DNA of 64,000 nucleotides from Incurvaria masculella (lineage: Eukaryota > Arthropoda > Insecta > Lepidoptera > Incurvariidae). The stretch spans positions 84,501 to 148,500 of the forward strand of contig OX335651.1 of NCBI GenBank assembly GCA_946894095.1, written 5' to 3'. Below are positions 10,253 through 21,979 of this stretch, in pieces. The notes under the pieces were generated by a model. That model saw nothing but the letters and a program-made list of their open reading frames with translations. It did no database searches and was not told where the DNA came from. The translations under genes were made by a program, and so were the position numbers. How positions within the stretch are numbered: position 1 is the first letter of the stretch; each line of letters starts with the position of its first letter.

Positions 10253-13200
10253 TTAATTAATCTTAATAAAAACTATATCAAAAACAAGAATTAAATACGT
10301 ACTAGCTAAAATGAAAACCGTCCAGGAGCAGTCGAGACGGGATTGCAGCAGTGCCGGGGGCCCCCGACAACCCTGGTGCCCATCAGACGAGATAAAAAAT
10401 CTCATCCATGGGCACCGAGTGCGGGAAGGCCCCCATAACGCTCGCTGCGTTCCCCCTCTGGACAGCCAGACTGATGCGTTGGAGGAGGAACGACCCGGCT
10501 CGGCTGTCCCCAGACGATTCGCGCAGCCTCTTGCCCAGCTCGCTCAACAATTGCTTTCCGGCTGCGCAAACGGGACCTAAAGTTTCTACTGCGAATGGGA
10601 TGAAATTATAATTTTGGCTAATGATTGCCTGGTATTTGGAGATTTTGGCTCTAGCCGCTGTCTCACTGGCAGACCCCGCGGTCCCTGCGGTTGACCTAAT
10701 ATGTGAAGCCGCGAGCGTGTCGACGCAGGTAGCGTCCCAGACGAGAGACATACCGTGTGACCAGGGGATCAAGGTCATCCCGTCTGGGCGCTTGCCATCC
10801 TCTCTGCTGAGACAGGGCTCCAGGATAGATGGCACGTTGGCCGAAGTTAATGCTCGTTTTATAATTTCATTCAATGCATGGTGACGTGAGTGTCTACCGG
10901 CGCTCTTATAGCAGCTAAGGGCGTGTCGACCATTGTGTTCAACTGCAGCGCCGCATACACATTTGTGTGGTTGGACAATGTCGCAACCGAGTCTCAGTCC
11001 TACGCAGATTCGAAATGTATTGTTATCCAGAGCTAAACCTATTTTGGAGGAGGGAAGGGCGTGTAGCCATGCACCCGATTCTGGTGCGCAGGCCGCCTTG
11101 AATCGTGCTTCTTCCGCCTGTGTATCGTGTTCAATTGTTGCTATTATTCGGTTTATATTAATGGTGTCCCATTTTTTTTGGACAAAATGCAGGGGCGGTA
11201 ACGTCGTATTGGGACAAAGCAAATTCCACGCCTTCAAAGCATCGTCGACATGGCTAATCTCACACACGTCTCCAGTAAATGTTAACATGTTAGTGACTAA
11301 GTGTGAGACGCCATGAGCCGACGCCAGAAAAGCAGGAAGTACTATGTCGTTTATTTTCCGGATGCCTATTCCGCCAGATTTTATTGGTAAAGTCGCTTGT
11401 GTCCACTGTTCATTATTGAAATGTATATTTATAATTGCCTGAAGATAATCTTTGGAGACCGAGTCCATGTAATCAATAAACTCTTGAAATTTCCATATTG
11501 GTGTAGTACGTATTGTGTAAGTTAATTTGGGAATATAAAAACAATTTTTGAGCAGATAATATCCTGTATGAGAATTTAGTGTTTTGACACGTTCGGACAT
11601 TAAAGTAATTTCCTCCTTCTTTTTAGTGAGGATAGACTGAGCAGAGTTTAATGTGATCGGTGAACCTAGTAGTGTCAAACCTTTGGTCGCTACGTTTATT
11701 CCCGGAGCAATATTATTAAAACGATCAACGATGTTGGTGTCGTGAGTTGAGCAAAAATATAATTCACTTTTTTGAGCGTTCATTTCCAGACATAGTTTTG
11801 CAAATTCCAAAATAAGTATTTCAAGATCACACATTACGGTATCTGGGTCCCCAGCCAACGTGCCGTCATCCAAATACCAGACATTTAGTTCGGAAGTAAT
11901 TTTCTTTATGATGGGGTGTATGGAAAGACTAAAAATAAGAGGGCCCAGAGGGTCTCCTTGTTGTGCTCCAACCTGGGATGAGATGGTTTGGCTGCCGAAA
12001 AACAAGAGAGAGGGAGCTGAGTAACACTGCGATAGGAACGGATAAAGCTTGGGCGAACTTCGTTAACTTCACTTAGCAATGTATCCCTGTGAACAGAATT
12101 GAATGCATTTTTTAAATCAACTTTTAAAACAACTTTGTTTGAATTCTGGTTAGTATCGATGTAGGTTCTTACTGCGTGGATTGCAGCTTCACAACCACGC
12201 TTGGTGGCGAAACCGAGCTGTAAAGGCTGGAAGTGAGGCCCTGCGAAATCTTTTATAGAAGTGCATGCTAGTTTGGCGGTGAGACGGCGATACACATTTC
12301 CAATGGCAATAGGTCTGATCCCACCGTCTTTCTTCTTAAGAGCTATTAAGTTAGCGCCATACAAAAATTCACATGCTTCGCTGATCACTTTACCAGACAG
12401 CATTAAATTGCATAGAGCTGTTATTGAAGAAATCAGTCTTTGTCCTGCTTCGCCGGCAGAGGGACTCGTCAGATCCTTCAGGTGTTGTGGTCTGATTCCA
12501 TCAATTCCTGAGGCGGAACCGGGTGCGAAACTAGATATGGCGTCGTAGACCTTCGAATCAGATACGGCTAGGCAGTCAGTAGAATCGGTGGATGGTGGCG
12601 GGGAAATTGATTCATGGAATGAGATTGGATGTTTCAACTTCAATTTTTCAAATATAACGTCGTCCTGTGGCGCGAGGTCATCTGAAGATGAGAGTAGTCG
12701 TACAGCACCTCGCACATCTCCATCGCTGCATTTCGCTTCAACGCGCTTTGCGAGTGAGCTTTTGTGCTTTATACTCGATTGAGAAATGGTTCTCTCATTT
12801 GGTGTCAACAGATTGGCTTTTATTTTAGACACCAAAGATATATTTGTTGGGTTCAGATCAGGTACACGAAATGCGTTATATGCGAAGTACATTCATTCCT
12901 TCCATGCATTTAAATCATTTTTGTTAATACATCCTCGTAGCACGCTACTTAGTTTATCAGCTGCTGCTGGTCGTGCTCCTTTTGGAATTCGGCGCAGGAC
13001 GCGAATGTTTTGCTTATAATCTGCTATAATCTGAGATAAGTTCGGATGGGCTCTGCTGTGGTGAATGCGTAAGCCCTTTAAGCCTTTAAAGCTACGAGGG
13101 GCTGTAGAAGTGCATGGACAGTGTGGGCAAATGAATGGAGTTCTGCCGTCTGTGTTACTGGTTGTCGCCGGCGGAGCTGAGTGTGCTGAAGCGTAGATAC

Positions 13201-13504
13201 TTGAGCCATTTTCGAGTATGGACGGGCTATTTGGATTTCCATCGTAGTCTCTGGGGCTGACTGTAGGAACTGTCTGATTGTACTGGGTGTGTTCTGATAG
13301 TGACGCCGACTGTGAAGTTAAGAGCTAATGTGGGTTCTGACTGATGCCAACTCCAGTTTGTCGTCCATATGATTACACTTGGATATCTACATTTTTTGTT
13401 TCCAAAATGCATAAAATACGTCTAAATAAACTAAGATTCTATTAAAATAATTACAATAATATATTTTTTTCCAAAATTGACGTCTAATCTCTTTGACAGA
13501 CATC
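10253..13504 (-). mobile_element. R2-like LINE inserted in the I-like LINE
   Basis: A second LINE on the same strand fills the gap between the I-like LINE segments ending near 13505 and resuming near 10252. ATTAAT is present at both edges and is a possible target duplication. The host reading frame does not rejoin cleanly, so some host sequence was probably lost. The 3' untranslated part is about 130 bases. The 5' end is not sharp. Confidence 0.65.
10383..13330 (-). pseudogene. R2-like LINE protein: C2H2 finger, reverse transcriptase, CCHC, RLE-like nuclease
   Basis: Order from the N terminus: a C2H2 finger (CPHC...HHSRAH) near 13050-13120; reverse transcriptase with KVDLKNAFNSV (motif A), GAQQGDPLGPL (motif B) and WYLDDGTLAG (motif C); a Cys-His cluster CVCGAAVEHNGRHALSC; then KRPDGMTL and LVWDATCVDT, fitting the PD-(D/E)XK layout of a restriction-like endonuclease. 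N-terminal finger plus C-terminal CCHC and RLE is the layout of the R2/NeSL group, not of AP-endonuclease LINEs. Two lesions are visible: an in-frame TGA at 12893-12895 and a one-base frameshift near 12050, just before motif B. The element is therefore not functional as it stands. Exact clade is unresolved. Confidence 0.7.
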
Positions 13505-13886
13505 TTATTATATTATATTAATACCTTTCAATGCATTCTTTACAATGTAATTAATATGAGAAGAAAATTTTAATTTTTCATCTAAAATCACACCTAAAAA
13601 TTTGTTTTCTGTTGTTCGCGGCAAGGGTGAATGGTTGTAAATTAAAGTGAATGATGGAGGAACATGAGTTTTTGAATAAATCATTACCAAACTCTTGCTT
13701 GGACTAATATCTAATCTAAGATTTCTTCTATAGTAGTTATATAGTTGGGCCAGGGCATGATTTAGGTTATTTCTAGCAGTTCCAATGTCTTTGTGAGTAG
13801 AGTATAAAACTAAATCGTCTGCAAACTGGAGAATAGTGACTTGGTTGTTTGTAACATATTTAAAAATTTGGCAGGTATATAAGTTA
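13505..13886 (-). pseudogene. I-like LINE reverse transcriptase, motif C segment
   Basis: Encodes the catalytic QFADDLVLYST near 13800 and downstream thumb residues (NKFLGVILDEKLKFSSHINY). It continues without loss across the Helitron from 14653-15473 and is broken on its left by the R2-like insertion. Confidence 0.75.
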
Positions 13887-14652
13887 CTAGCTGCGGTACC
13901 CGGCTCTGCTCGGGTTAGTGTCGGCTAAATTATTTCATGGATAAAAAGTATCCGACATGGCTGATCCAAAATAGGGTCAAACTGGTCCAGGACAATGTAT
14001 CCATCTACCAAATTTAATCAAGATCGTTCGAGATGAAATAGCATGATTTAATGAGAAACATCCAATCATTCCCATTTAGAGCTTCGTTGACATTTGGTGG
14101 CTATTTAAAAAAAGCATTTGTCGCCAGAACCTTTCTGCACTTGCACTGCAACATTGTTTACCTAGTAAGTAAGTAACGTGTAATGTAGGTAAGTTTTGCG
14201 TGGACTCCAACCCACAGCTAGCCTCAACATCGAAAACAGTAACCCATCTCGAACCTGACTGCTCCCAGAGATCCTATACATTGATAAAATACGCACATAA
14301 ATCGGGTTAGTGGTTCGCAAGTTATAAGAATTTAACTCTCTCTACTTACCCTTCAGGTAATGAAGCGTTATATTATGTAGCCTATACGTTTTGAGTAGAA
14401 TCAGGCTAGACGTAGATCCAATCCGCATCTAAATCGAGTAATTGGTTCTCAAGGATTTTGCCAAGTAGTCCTAAAGTTGCGGGAAATACCAAGCTGTACC
14501 CGCCCCCCCCCCCTCCCCGCACCCGCCCCCGGCGGACCGCCCGCCCCGCCCCCGGCCCCGCTCCCGCCGCCGCCCCCGGCCCCGCTCCCCCCGGTGTCCA
14601 TCCATCCATTATTACAAACATTCCCCTTTATAATATTTATTAGATTATTAGA
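13887..14652 (-). mobile_element. Non-autonomous Helitron, 766 bp
   Basis: On the minus strand it begins TCTAATAATC and ends GCAGCTAG, with a short hairpin (ACCCG...CGGGT) ending 11 bases before the 3' terminus. It sits exactly between host A and T with no target duplication. Removing it restores the reverse transcriptase frame codon for codon. These are the four hallmarks of Helitrons. It encodes no RepHel and carries a very C-rich tract at 14498-14590. Mobilisation would need an enzyme from elsewhere. Confidence 0.85.
14498..14590. repeat. C-rich low-complexity tract
   Basis: Almost pure C with some G (CCCCGCCCCCGGCCCCGCTC-like), inside the Helitron. Long frames across it are compositional artefacts. 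Confidence 0.9.
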
Positions 14653-15473
14653 TAAATTAAAGGAGAAAGCGTTGCACCTTGCATTGTGCCTTTATAAGCA
14701 TGGCGTGGGCCATGTAGAGTATTGTTGAATTTTACGTAAATAGTCCTGTTGTATAAGAAATGAAATATCCATTTAGAGATTGTACTGGGGATTCCGACTT
14801 CGTATAAAACTTGAATAAGTTGACTAATATTGATATTATCAAACGCTCCTTGAACGTCAAGAAATGCACACAAAGTATTGGAATGGCTATACATAGAATT
14901 TTTTATATCTGATATTAGGGAAACAAAACTTTCAGGAGCGCTTTTCCCTTTACGGAATCCAAATTGATTCGGAGGTATAATGTTTTGTGATTCTATATAC
15001 CAGTCTAGTCTAACTTTTATCATTTGCTCGAATAGTTTACCGATACAAGATGATAGTGATATAGATCTGTAGGAGTTTGGTTCATTTGCAGGTTTGTCGG
15101 GTTTTAAAATCGGTATTACGCACTGCGTTTTCCATTGTTCAGGTATTATTTGTTGAATCCATAGGATATTGAATAATTCAAGCAGAATTTTTTGAGCTGT
15201 TGAGTGTAAATTTTTAACAAGACAGTATGGAAAGTCATCCAATCCCGGAGCAGTATCTCTACGTGACTGAAGGGACATATTAAATTCATCCCATGTAAAC
15301 TGCTTTTCTAAAAAAGAACTACTTGGTTTGTTATTATTTTGAGCAAAGTAGTATTCAAGCAATTCATAATCTATTTCATTTTCTTGTTCTGGAGCTATTT
15401 TATTCATAAAATTTGATTGATTGATTGAAAAGGGCGATTCCGCTATAGATGATTTCCGAAATGAATTTTTCAA
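14653..15473 (-). pseudogene. I-like LINE reverse transcriptase, fingers and palm
   Basis: Encodes reverse transcriptase motifs in order: APGLDDFPY, IPILKPDKPANEPNSYRSIS, NQFGFRKGKSAPESF, AFLDVQGAFDNINIS (motif A) and GTMQGATLSPLIY (motif B). The frame is open over this piece and enters the Helitron right after motif B. Upstream it is cut at 15474 by a composite insertion separating it from the endonuclease at 18673-19606. Confidence 0.85.
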
Positions 15474-16149
15474 TCACGCTATTAGTTGTTTTTTTGGTTA
15501 TTAGTGCAAAGAAGAAAGTCTAAATATAATAATCAATGTATTTTTATTTAATTTTATACCATATCTTCTTTTTTGTCGCTGTTGAAATATTACCATCCGA
15601 AGAATCGGTATAAACTGTAAAATCATAACTAGCACAACTGGCGCGAAACAGTGGTTGTTGACAGCTTGAGGTTATGTTTTATCGGCTAAAAGTGAAGTGG
15701 AAATATTCATTTATCTTCGTGTTCGAAAAAATTTAAGTATTTGTTGCGATTTATTAAGAATTATTGACTGCTAGAATACACTGTTAACTTGTTGCACCCG
15801 CGATGCAAAAGATATAAAAGTTTACTTTTTTAACAGAAATGAAGAGCTAACGTTCTGAAACTTTGCAAAAGTAAGAAGAAATAAAAACCATACTTAAATT
15901 ATTTGTTTTTAAGAGTATAATGATTATTAGGTTAAAATAAACGATAACTTAAATTGGTTGCACCCGCGATCTCGACGTGAGATCGCGGGTGCAACACTTT
16001 TTCACGTAAACTTTTTGTGTGATTACTTTTACATTTCGTTGTTTTGATATACCTTGACTAATAATATATGCTGAAGTCGATTGATGATATTTATTGAATA
16101 TGTGTGTCTATAGTATATTCCTTATTTTTTTAAAGAAATATTGGTTAAA

Positions 16150-17000
16150 ATGACAACAGAGTAACATAAGGAGACTGCTTTTCAGAAATATAGGCGGAAA
16201 TTAAAAGAAAAACCTGAGCTTCATGCTGAACACCTCCAACGGGAAAAGGCTCGTAATTCCAAACGGAGAGAAGTAATGTAATGAAAAATATTGGCTAGAA
16301 TCAGATCCAAAGAAAGAATGCAGGCAACTAGAAAGGGACGTAAGGAAGAACAATTTAAACAAACATCTGCTAGATACAGCAGTCCTCGCACACTAGGCAA
16401 GGCTTTGGCAAAAATAAAACGTAATCTACCAGCCAGTCCTTCCAAAGCAGTGGAAGTTAGCTTCTGAATTCAACATTGCTGCATTTGACAAAAAATACGC
16501 CCCTAAGGCAGCGCTGCGAAAGCTAACTGATGGAGGGAAAAAACTGATTTGTGATTTTTAGGGTTCCGTACCCAAAGGGTGAAAACGGAACCCTATTACT
16601 AAGCCTCCGCTGTCCGTCCGTCCGTCCGGCCGTCTGTCACAAGGCTGTATCTCAGTAACCGTAACAGGTAGACAGCTGAAATTTTCACAGAGTGTGTATT
16701 TATTTTGCCGTTATAAAAACAAATAGGTAAGGTTAGAAAATAATTAAAATTAAAGGGGGCTCCCATACAACAAACGTGATTTTTTAAATTTTTTTGTTAC
16801 GATGGTACGGAACCCTTCGTGTGCGAGTCCGACTCGCACTTGGCCGGTTTTATAATAGGGATAACATGCACATTAGCACATTAGCACAGAAATCGTTAAT
16901 GACATACAAGACGTGCAATTTGATGATATTATCGCGAAATTGGAAGCGCCAAAGATAAAGACTTTGGAAATAATATGTTCATAGAATTTTCGGCAATTAT
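16150..17000 (+). pseudogene. Relic of an insect basic-coil protein gene
   Basis: Broken frames give KYRRKLKEKPELHAEHLQRE, then RYSSPRTLGKALAKIKRNLP, then FDKKYAPKAALRKLTDGG, and after a repeat insertion QDVQFDDIIAKLEAPK. I recall a family of uncharacterised insect proteins with basic coiled N-termini, a TLGKAVAKVKK-like segment and a later D/E-rich segment of this sort. Function is unknown. Several stops and shifts, plus the 16559-16851 insertion, make it dead. Assignment is from memory of the pattern only. Confidence 0.45.
16559..16851 (+). repeat. TAGGG/CCGG interspersed repeat, full copy
   Basis: Begins TAGGGTTCCGTACCCAAAGG, has a CCGTCCGTCCGT tract and the ACAGCTGAAATTTTCACAGA block, and ends with GTGCGAGTCCGACTCGCAC and TTGGCCGGTTTT. 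It interrupts the relic gene. It is the reference copy for the other three. Confidence 0.85.
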
Positions 17001-17544
17001 TAATGTATTTCAAAATAAATCATTAATATAAGCGACAACAAAAGCATAATTGTTAATAATAAATATGGTTTGATCTCTTATTTTGTTCCTTTATAAGTAA
17101 AATTGATGTTTATGATCACTTAAATTAGACTGGTTGCACCCGCGATAATTTGGTGTTGCACCCGCTATTATTAAAAATAATATTACTTCATTGTTTATTT
17201 TTGTTTTCTTTAGAGTTTTTATTTTATGTTCTTTGTTACTTTAATACATTTCAAAATATTAAGACATAACATATTAAATGTATTAGAATTAACAGATTTA
17301 TGTGTTTTTTGTTTGTGATCTGGAAAGGTTGGGCCAAATTTGTTGCACCCGCTATGGCAATTTGAACCTTTCTCCTGGCTTTTAAAATATCATTTTAAAA
17401 TTTTTGTTAGTTAATATAAAGTAAACATATTAAAATGTAGTCTTTTAAAGACTAATTTAATTAAAAATGCTTTTAATTTAATTAGGTTAAATGAAAACAG
17501 GCGTCTAAATGTTGCACCCGCGATAATGGAATGACCCAAAATTC

Positions 17545-17833
17545 TTTATTACGCCACAAAAAAAAAAACAATTTACAAAAGAAAGTATAGTGCAAAAACA
17601 ACACAAGTGGGGCGCAAAGGCGGGCTTATCCCTCGAAGAGATTTCTTCCAGCCGACCTTTGGGTGTTTGAGAAGTTTAATAGGTATATATTCGTAGGTAG
17701 TGGCGGTAGGTTTGGTTTGTTACTTTGAGTATTAACCTAAAACTAAGTAATCATTTGGTACATACATACATACATTAGTTATGTAATAAACTTACTTAAA
17801 AATATTATAACAATAAACCTACATATATAATAT

Positions 17834-17874
<41 letters not shown>

Positions 17875-18672
17875 CATACATCATACATATTGTGTGTATG
17901 TAAATATGTTTTTATTTAATATACATCTAGCCCTAAATATTAGCGCTACACTGGCTGAGATAATATGCGTGTAACCTTATTTTAAAAGTGGGAAGTGATT
18001 CGGACTGACGGACAGCGTCGGGTAGCGAGTTCCACAGTCGTGCTGCCATACTTGTGAATGATTTAGAAAAATAGGAGCTTTTGTGAAGATATAGTCAGTA
18101 TGTTTGTATTACTGGACCGTAAAGGGATACCATGGGAGGACAGAAATGTAAAACGGGATGAAAGGTAATCAGGAGCAGACGAGTTGTAGATGCACGAATA
18201 TAGTAGGTTGAGGATGTGGGAGTTTCTTCTAAGATGGATAGGGAGCCACTTGAGACGTTTGCGAAAGTCAGAAACATGATCATATTTGCGTAGTCCAAAT
18301 ATGATCCGTATACACATATTTTGCAACCGTTCAAGTTTATCGAGAAGTTCCTCGTTAACATCTAGGTAACAAATATCTGCATAGTCAAGAATAGGGAGGA
18401 GTAGTGACTGAGCTAATGTAATTTTGGTGGACACGGGGAGAAGATTCTGAAACCTCTTGAGAGAATGCGCAGCAGCATAAATCTTTCGACTGACCTCACC
18501 TACCTGCGCTTGCCATGACAGAGTTTGATCCATAATAATACCGAGGTTTTTTACGGTTTTAGTGTATGGAATTACTGTACCATTATAAACTACTTCAGGC
18601 AACGATGAGCTATCTATCTTAGACATCAACTGTTTGCCCCCAACAATCATTGCCTGAGATTTCTTAGGGTTT
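17545..18672 (-). pseudogene. CR1/jockey-type LINE, 5'-truncated 3' part
   Basis: Enters at PNPKKSQAMIVGG and runs through the thumb region (TVKNLGIIMDQTLSW, LLPILDYADICYLD, LDKLERLQNMCIRIIFGL), then a 3' untranslated region ending near TAATAAAG at about 17545. It is the same family as 48287-49533. It joins the I-like LINE endonuclease region in frame, giving one open 400-codon chimera at 18063-19265 that is not a natural gene. Confidence 0.8.
17838..17874. repeat. (TA)n microsatellite
   Basis: About 16 to 18 TA units inside the 3' region of the truncated LINE. Confidence 0.95.
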
Positions 18673-19606
18673 GGTATCCATTCATCATTTTTTGTGCTGT
18701 TGGTTGGTTTGTTTCGCTTAAATTTTTTAATGTTATTCCATATTTTACTTATTGGTGTCGTTCTGTTGAAACTAATACATAGGTTTTCCCAGCTAAATTT
18801 TCTTTCTTCTTTTAATATTTTCTTTTTTTCTAAATCTTTCTTTTTATAGTTTATAAAGTTTTTTACCAAAGGAAATTCTCTGTAGTGCCACAACGCATAT
18901 TTAGAGTTCTTAACAGCTGTATTACATTTATCGTTCCACCAAGGTACAGGTTTTTTTAAAGTGAAGTATGTTGAATTTTTGTGCATCGGTATACATTTCT
19001 GCTTTAATCGAGATAATATATTACAAAAGTCATTACAAGAACCTAAGATATTATTTGGATCAATTTTGAAAATTTTAAATAATTCTTCAGATAACTGAAA
19101 ATAATTACACCAATCAGCCTTTTTATATAAGAATTTTTCACAGGGTTCATGAATTTCATAAGTAGACGGTTGCAATTTTATGTCAAGAATAGTCGGGTAA
19201 TGATCACTGCCCATTGGGTCATCGTGCACTTTCCATTCACATAATAGCAATTGTAGGACTGACATATGTTATATCTATAGCGGATTGATTTCTAGTAGGA
19301 TATTGGACAGTTGTTGGACTGCCAGTGTTCATAAGACATAGATCACATTCATCAAACATATGAAAAATATCTTTACCGCTAGATTTTGTAGTAGAGCATC
19401 CAAAAGCTATGTGATGTGCATTAAAGTCACCTGCGACTAAACAAGGCTTTGACATATTTTGTATAATTTGTTTAATTTTTCTAACTCTGAAATATCCCGT
19501 AGATCTGGGTGGACAATAAACACATAGAATTGATAATTTTCCTGCATGTGTCTTCAAAGATATCCCAATAGTCTGAATGTTTTCATAAAAAGTGGTTTGT
19601 ATAATT
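18673..19606 (-). pseudogene. I-like LINE endonuclease and linker
   Basis: AP-type endonuclease segments CVYCPPRS, CLVAGDFNAHH and MGSDHYPTILDI are present, followed by the linker to reverse transcriptase (VPWWNDKC). The endonuclease would nick target DNA for target-primed reverse transcription. A frameshift separates the part above about 19240 from the rest. The 5' end is lost near 19606, and no ORF1 is seen. Confidence 0.75.
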
Positions 19607-20240
19607 TATATATATTTTTAATTTGTTCATTTTGACCTGTTTTACCCCCCTAATAGTATAATTTCCAAAAATATTTTCTTCTTAAGCATTCCCATCTAAA
19701 ACCAAACATACTCTGACATTTCTGGGTTCAGCGGCTCTAGAGATAGAAATGTGTACAATTTGCCCTCTTTTACCCCCCTAGAATACCCCCAACAGTTGAA
19801 GTAAACAGTTATTATTATTATTTTGAAATAATTTCGGTACTTTGATTGATTGCATATTACATTTTGTTTTAATTGATTTTCAAAATTATTAATATCGCAC
19901 CTTGTTTTGTTTGATTTGATATTGTATTGTGTTTTAATTTGATTTTCAAAATTATTAATGTTGTACTTTGTTTAATTTAATATTGTATAGTATTCTATCT
20001 TGATTTTAAAAATTAATAATATTGTACTATGTTTGATTTGATATCGTATTTTGTTTTAATTTGATTTAAAAAATATTAATTTTGTACTCATTTTGATTCA
20101 ATACTGTATTTTTTTTATCTGATATTTCATTTTGTTATCATTTGATATTGGATAATGTGTTATTTTAAATTGTTATGTGTTAAAAATGTTCTAATGCCTA
20201 ACGGTGAAAGAAATATATAAATAAACAAAAAAAAACCTCT
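19607..20240. repeat. AT-rich stretch with diverged minisatellite
   Basis: From about 19834 to 20160 a unit of roughly 61-68 bases recurs four to five times (GTACTTTGTTTGATTTGATA, then TTTTAATTTGATTTTCAAAA). It ends with AATAAATAAACAAAAAAAAA near 20211, resembling a retroposon tail. No coding content. Confidence 0.55.
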
Positions 20241-20289
20241 CATACTGAGCAATCTCACCCGAAAAGAAAGCAACTGTAACTAAAAAATC

Positions 20290-20536
20290 ACATTTCTGGG
20301 TTCGCGGGGTTAAGAAATTCGATGTTTGTTATAGTTAAGTACCAAACCACTGAACCGATTTTGATAAAAAAAAATGGGACCAACTAAAAAGTATACCCTT
20401 TCGAACAAAAAAAGTATTTTCCAAATCGGTCCAGGGGTCTTCGAGTAATGGGTGAACATACTTACATAAAAATAAAAAATAAAAAAAAGATTCCGACGAA
20501 TTGATAACCTCCTCCTTTTTTGAAGTCGGTTAAAAA
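20290..20536 (-). repeat. AACCGACTTC-family fragment, reverse
   Basis: Ends GATAACCTCCTCCTTTTTTG then AAGTCGGTT, the reverse complement of the family start at 2278. It also has the phrases ACTGAACCGATTTTGAT and GGTGAACATACTTACATAAA. Non-coding, truncated. Confidence 0.7.
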
Positions 20537-20539
20537 GGT

Positions 20540-21335
20540 AGCCTCTTCCAATAACATTTCAAGTAATTGGTAGTTTTCGAAATAATGCAATCCCAGCACT
20601 TAGCTGGCTCTGATTACAAACACCAAATAAACGATCATATTTTTACTCATTTGGAAAAATTGCTGGCTTCAATGTCCATCAATAACGTTTAATGGGAGTC
20701 AGAAAGGATTTATTACTACAATCAAGGAATTAAAAGACCATCTTAAATTAAAAAAGCTCTGAGCAATAGAGATTTTTTGTAATCTGTGACATGGACTCTA
20801 GCCACTTAATAATGTGCCCAATTGCATAAAACTCATCCAGCAGGGTACTAACGTACAGAATGATGTCATAAAAATAACCTTGAAATAGATCCAAAATAGT
20901 TTCAATCTATATTATCGCGTGAAAGGAGTGGCGACCGAACCGCACGGCGGCGCCGCGGCGCGCGGCATCTGAATCGCGTGGTGATCTGTCAAAAAATATC
21001 GATTGTCAAACAAAGGTCTTTGTCAAGCCCTAGCGAAGTAAAATGTATTTAAAAAAACGTATTTAAAATATCCTAAATGTACGCAGGAAATGTTATAAAT
21101 GATATAAATATTGATAAAAGGATGCGTAATTTTCAATTACAGTTACTTTTTTTGCAGAATTTCGGCTTATATTACAAGAAAATGGGTTAGGTTGATATTT
21201 CGTTTTTACCTTTTAAAAGTGCATTTCTCTCGGTTATGGCGCTTGTTCACCTCACAATCGGTAAAGGCACAGGTAACGATGGCTTCAACACTGCTTTCTT
21301 TAAGGAAAACTTTAGAAATGTACGAGATATTTCGA
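20540..21335. other. Unassigned, with a GC-rich patch
   Basis: Mostly AT-rich. A short GC patch (CACGGCGGCGCCGCGGCGCG) lies near 20942. No gene or repeat recognised. Confidence 0.35.
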
Positions 21336-21427
21336 AAAAACGTTTGACATTTTATGTGTTTGTACACTGCGTGGTGATAACGATTTTGAAAGTGGTCTCA
21401 TCGGGAATTATGTTCCATCCCTCTCTA

Positions 21428-21979
21428 TAGACTAGGAGGATGCGACAAAAATGGTAACGATAACGTAAATGGCTGAAACTGGGTTCACAGCATAAAGACT
21501 AACCCTCTAAAGCTAAATGTGCAGTCTGTCTGCGCCAAGTGGTTGCGTTACGTAAATAAGGCGCCTGAAAAAGTAGTTATTGTGACAAAAAATATATATG
21601 ATAAGGTAAATTGATGCAAACAACGAAGCATGAAAGTATCAGTACATACTTGCTTAGCATTACCAAAACTGAACACATCTTTGATTGCATTTCGTAGTTA
21701 CAGGTGATTTAGGTTACAGATATAACTTTAGGTAGGTTTAAGTATTTAATTAAAAAACCGACTGGTTATTATTGCATAATTAATATTTGTCAATATTTCT
21801 AGACAATCAGTATAATAATCAGCAGGTACATACTGTTTTATATAGCCAATCTAGATAACGCAACCACTTGGCACAGGCAGACCGACATATTAAGCATCAG
21901 AGGGTTGTTATCTAACATGTGAACCCAGATTCAGCCATTTAACTTATCGTGACCAAAAATGTCGTGACCTCCCGGAATA
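21428..21979. mobile_element. Long-TIR MITE, 552-bp copy
   Basis: Terminal inverted repeats of about 125 bp: left TAGACTAGGAGGATGCGAC, right inverse TATTCCGGGAGGTCACGAC, continuing to CCAAGTGGTTGCG on both arms. CTA flanks each side. A shorter relative is at 60593-60779, and the empty host repeat is at about 51480-51530 (reverse). No transposase inside. Confidence 0.75.

Larger units (their letters stand above)
15474..17544. other. Block with seven copies of a TTGCACCCGC motif
   Basis: Lies between two parts of the I-like LINE. It contains TTGCACCCGC(G/T)AT at 15792, 15958, 17134, 17156, 17343 and 17512, and reversed at 15982-15994. The pair at 15957-15973 and 15979-15995 forms a perfect 17-bp hairpin with a 5-base loop. 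It also holds a relic gene and a TAGGG-family repeat. Probably a decayed mobile element, but no terminal repeats were found. Confidence 0.6.

Noticed and set aside
10311..11316. Plus-strand open frames of 67-127 codons
   Set aside because: They are antisense to the R2-like LINE protein, whose motifs are on the minus strand.
14406..14728. Open frames rich in Pro, Gly and Ala on both strands
   Set aside because: They come from the C-rich low-complexity tract of the Helitron.
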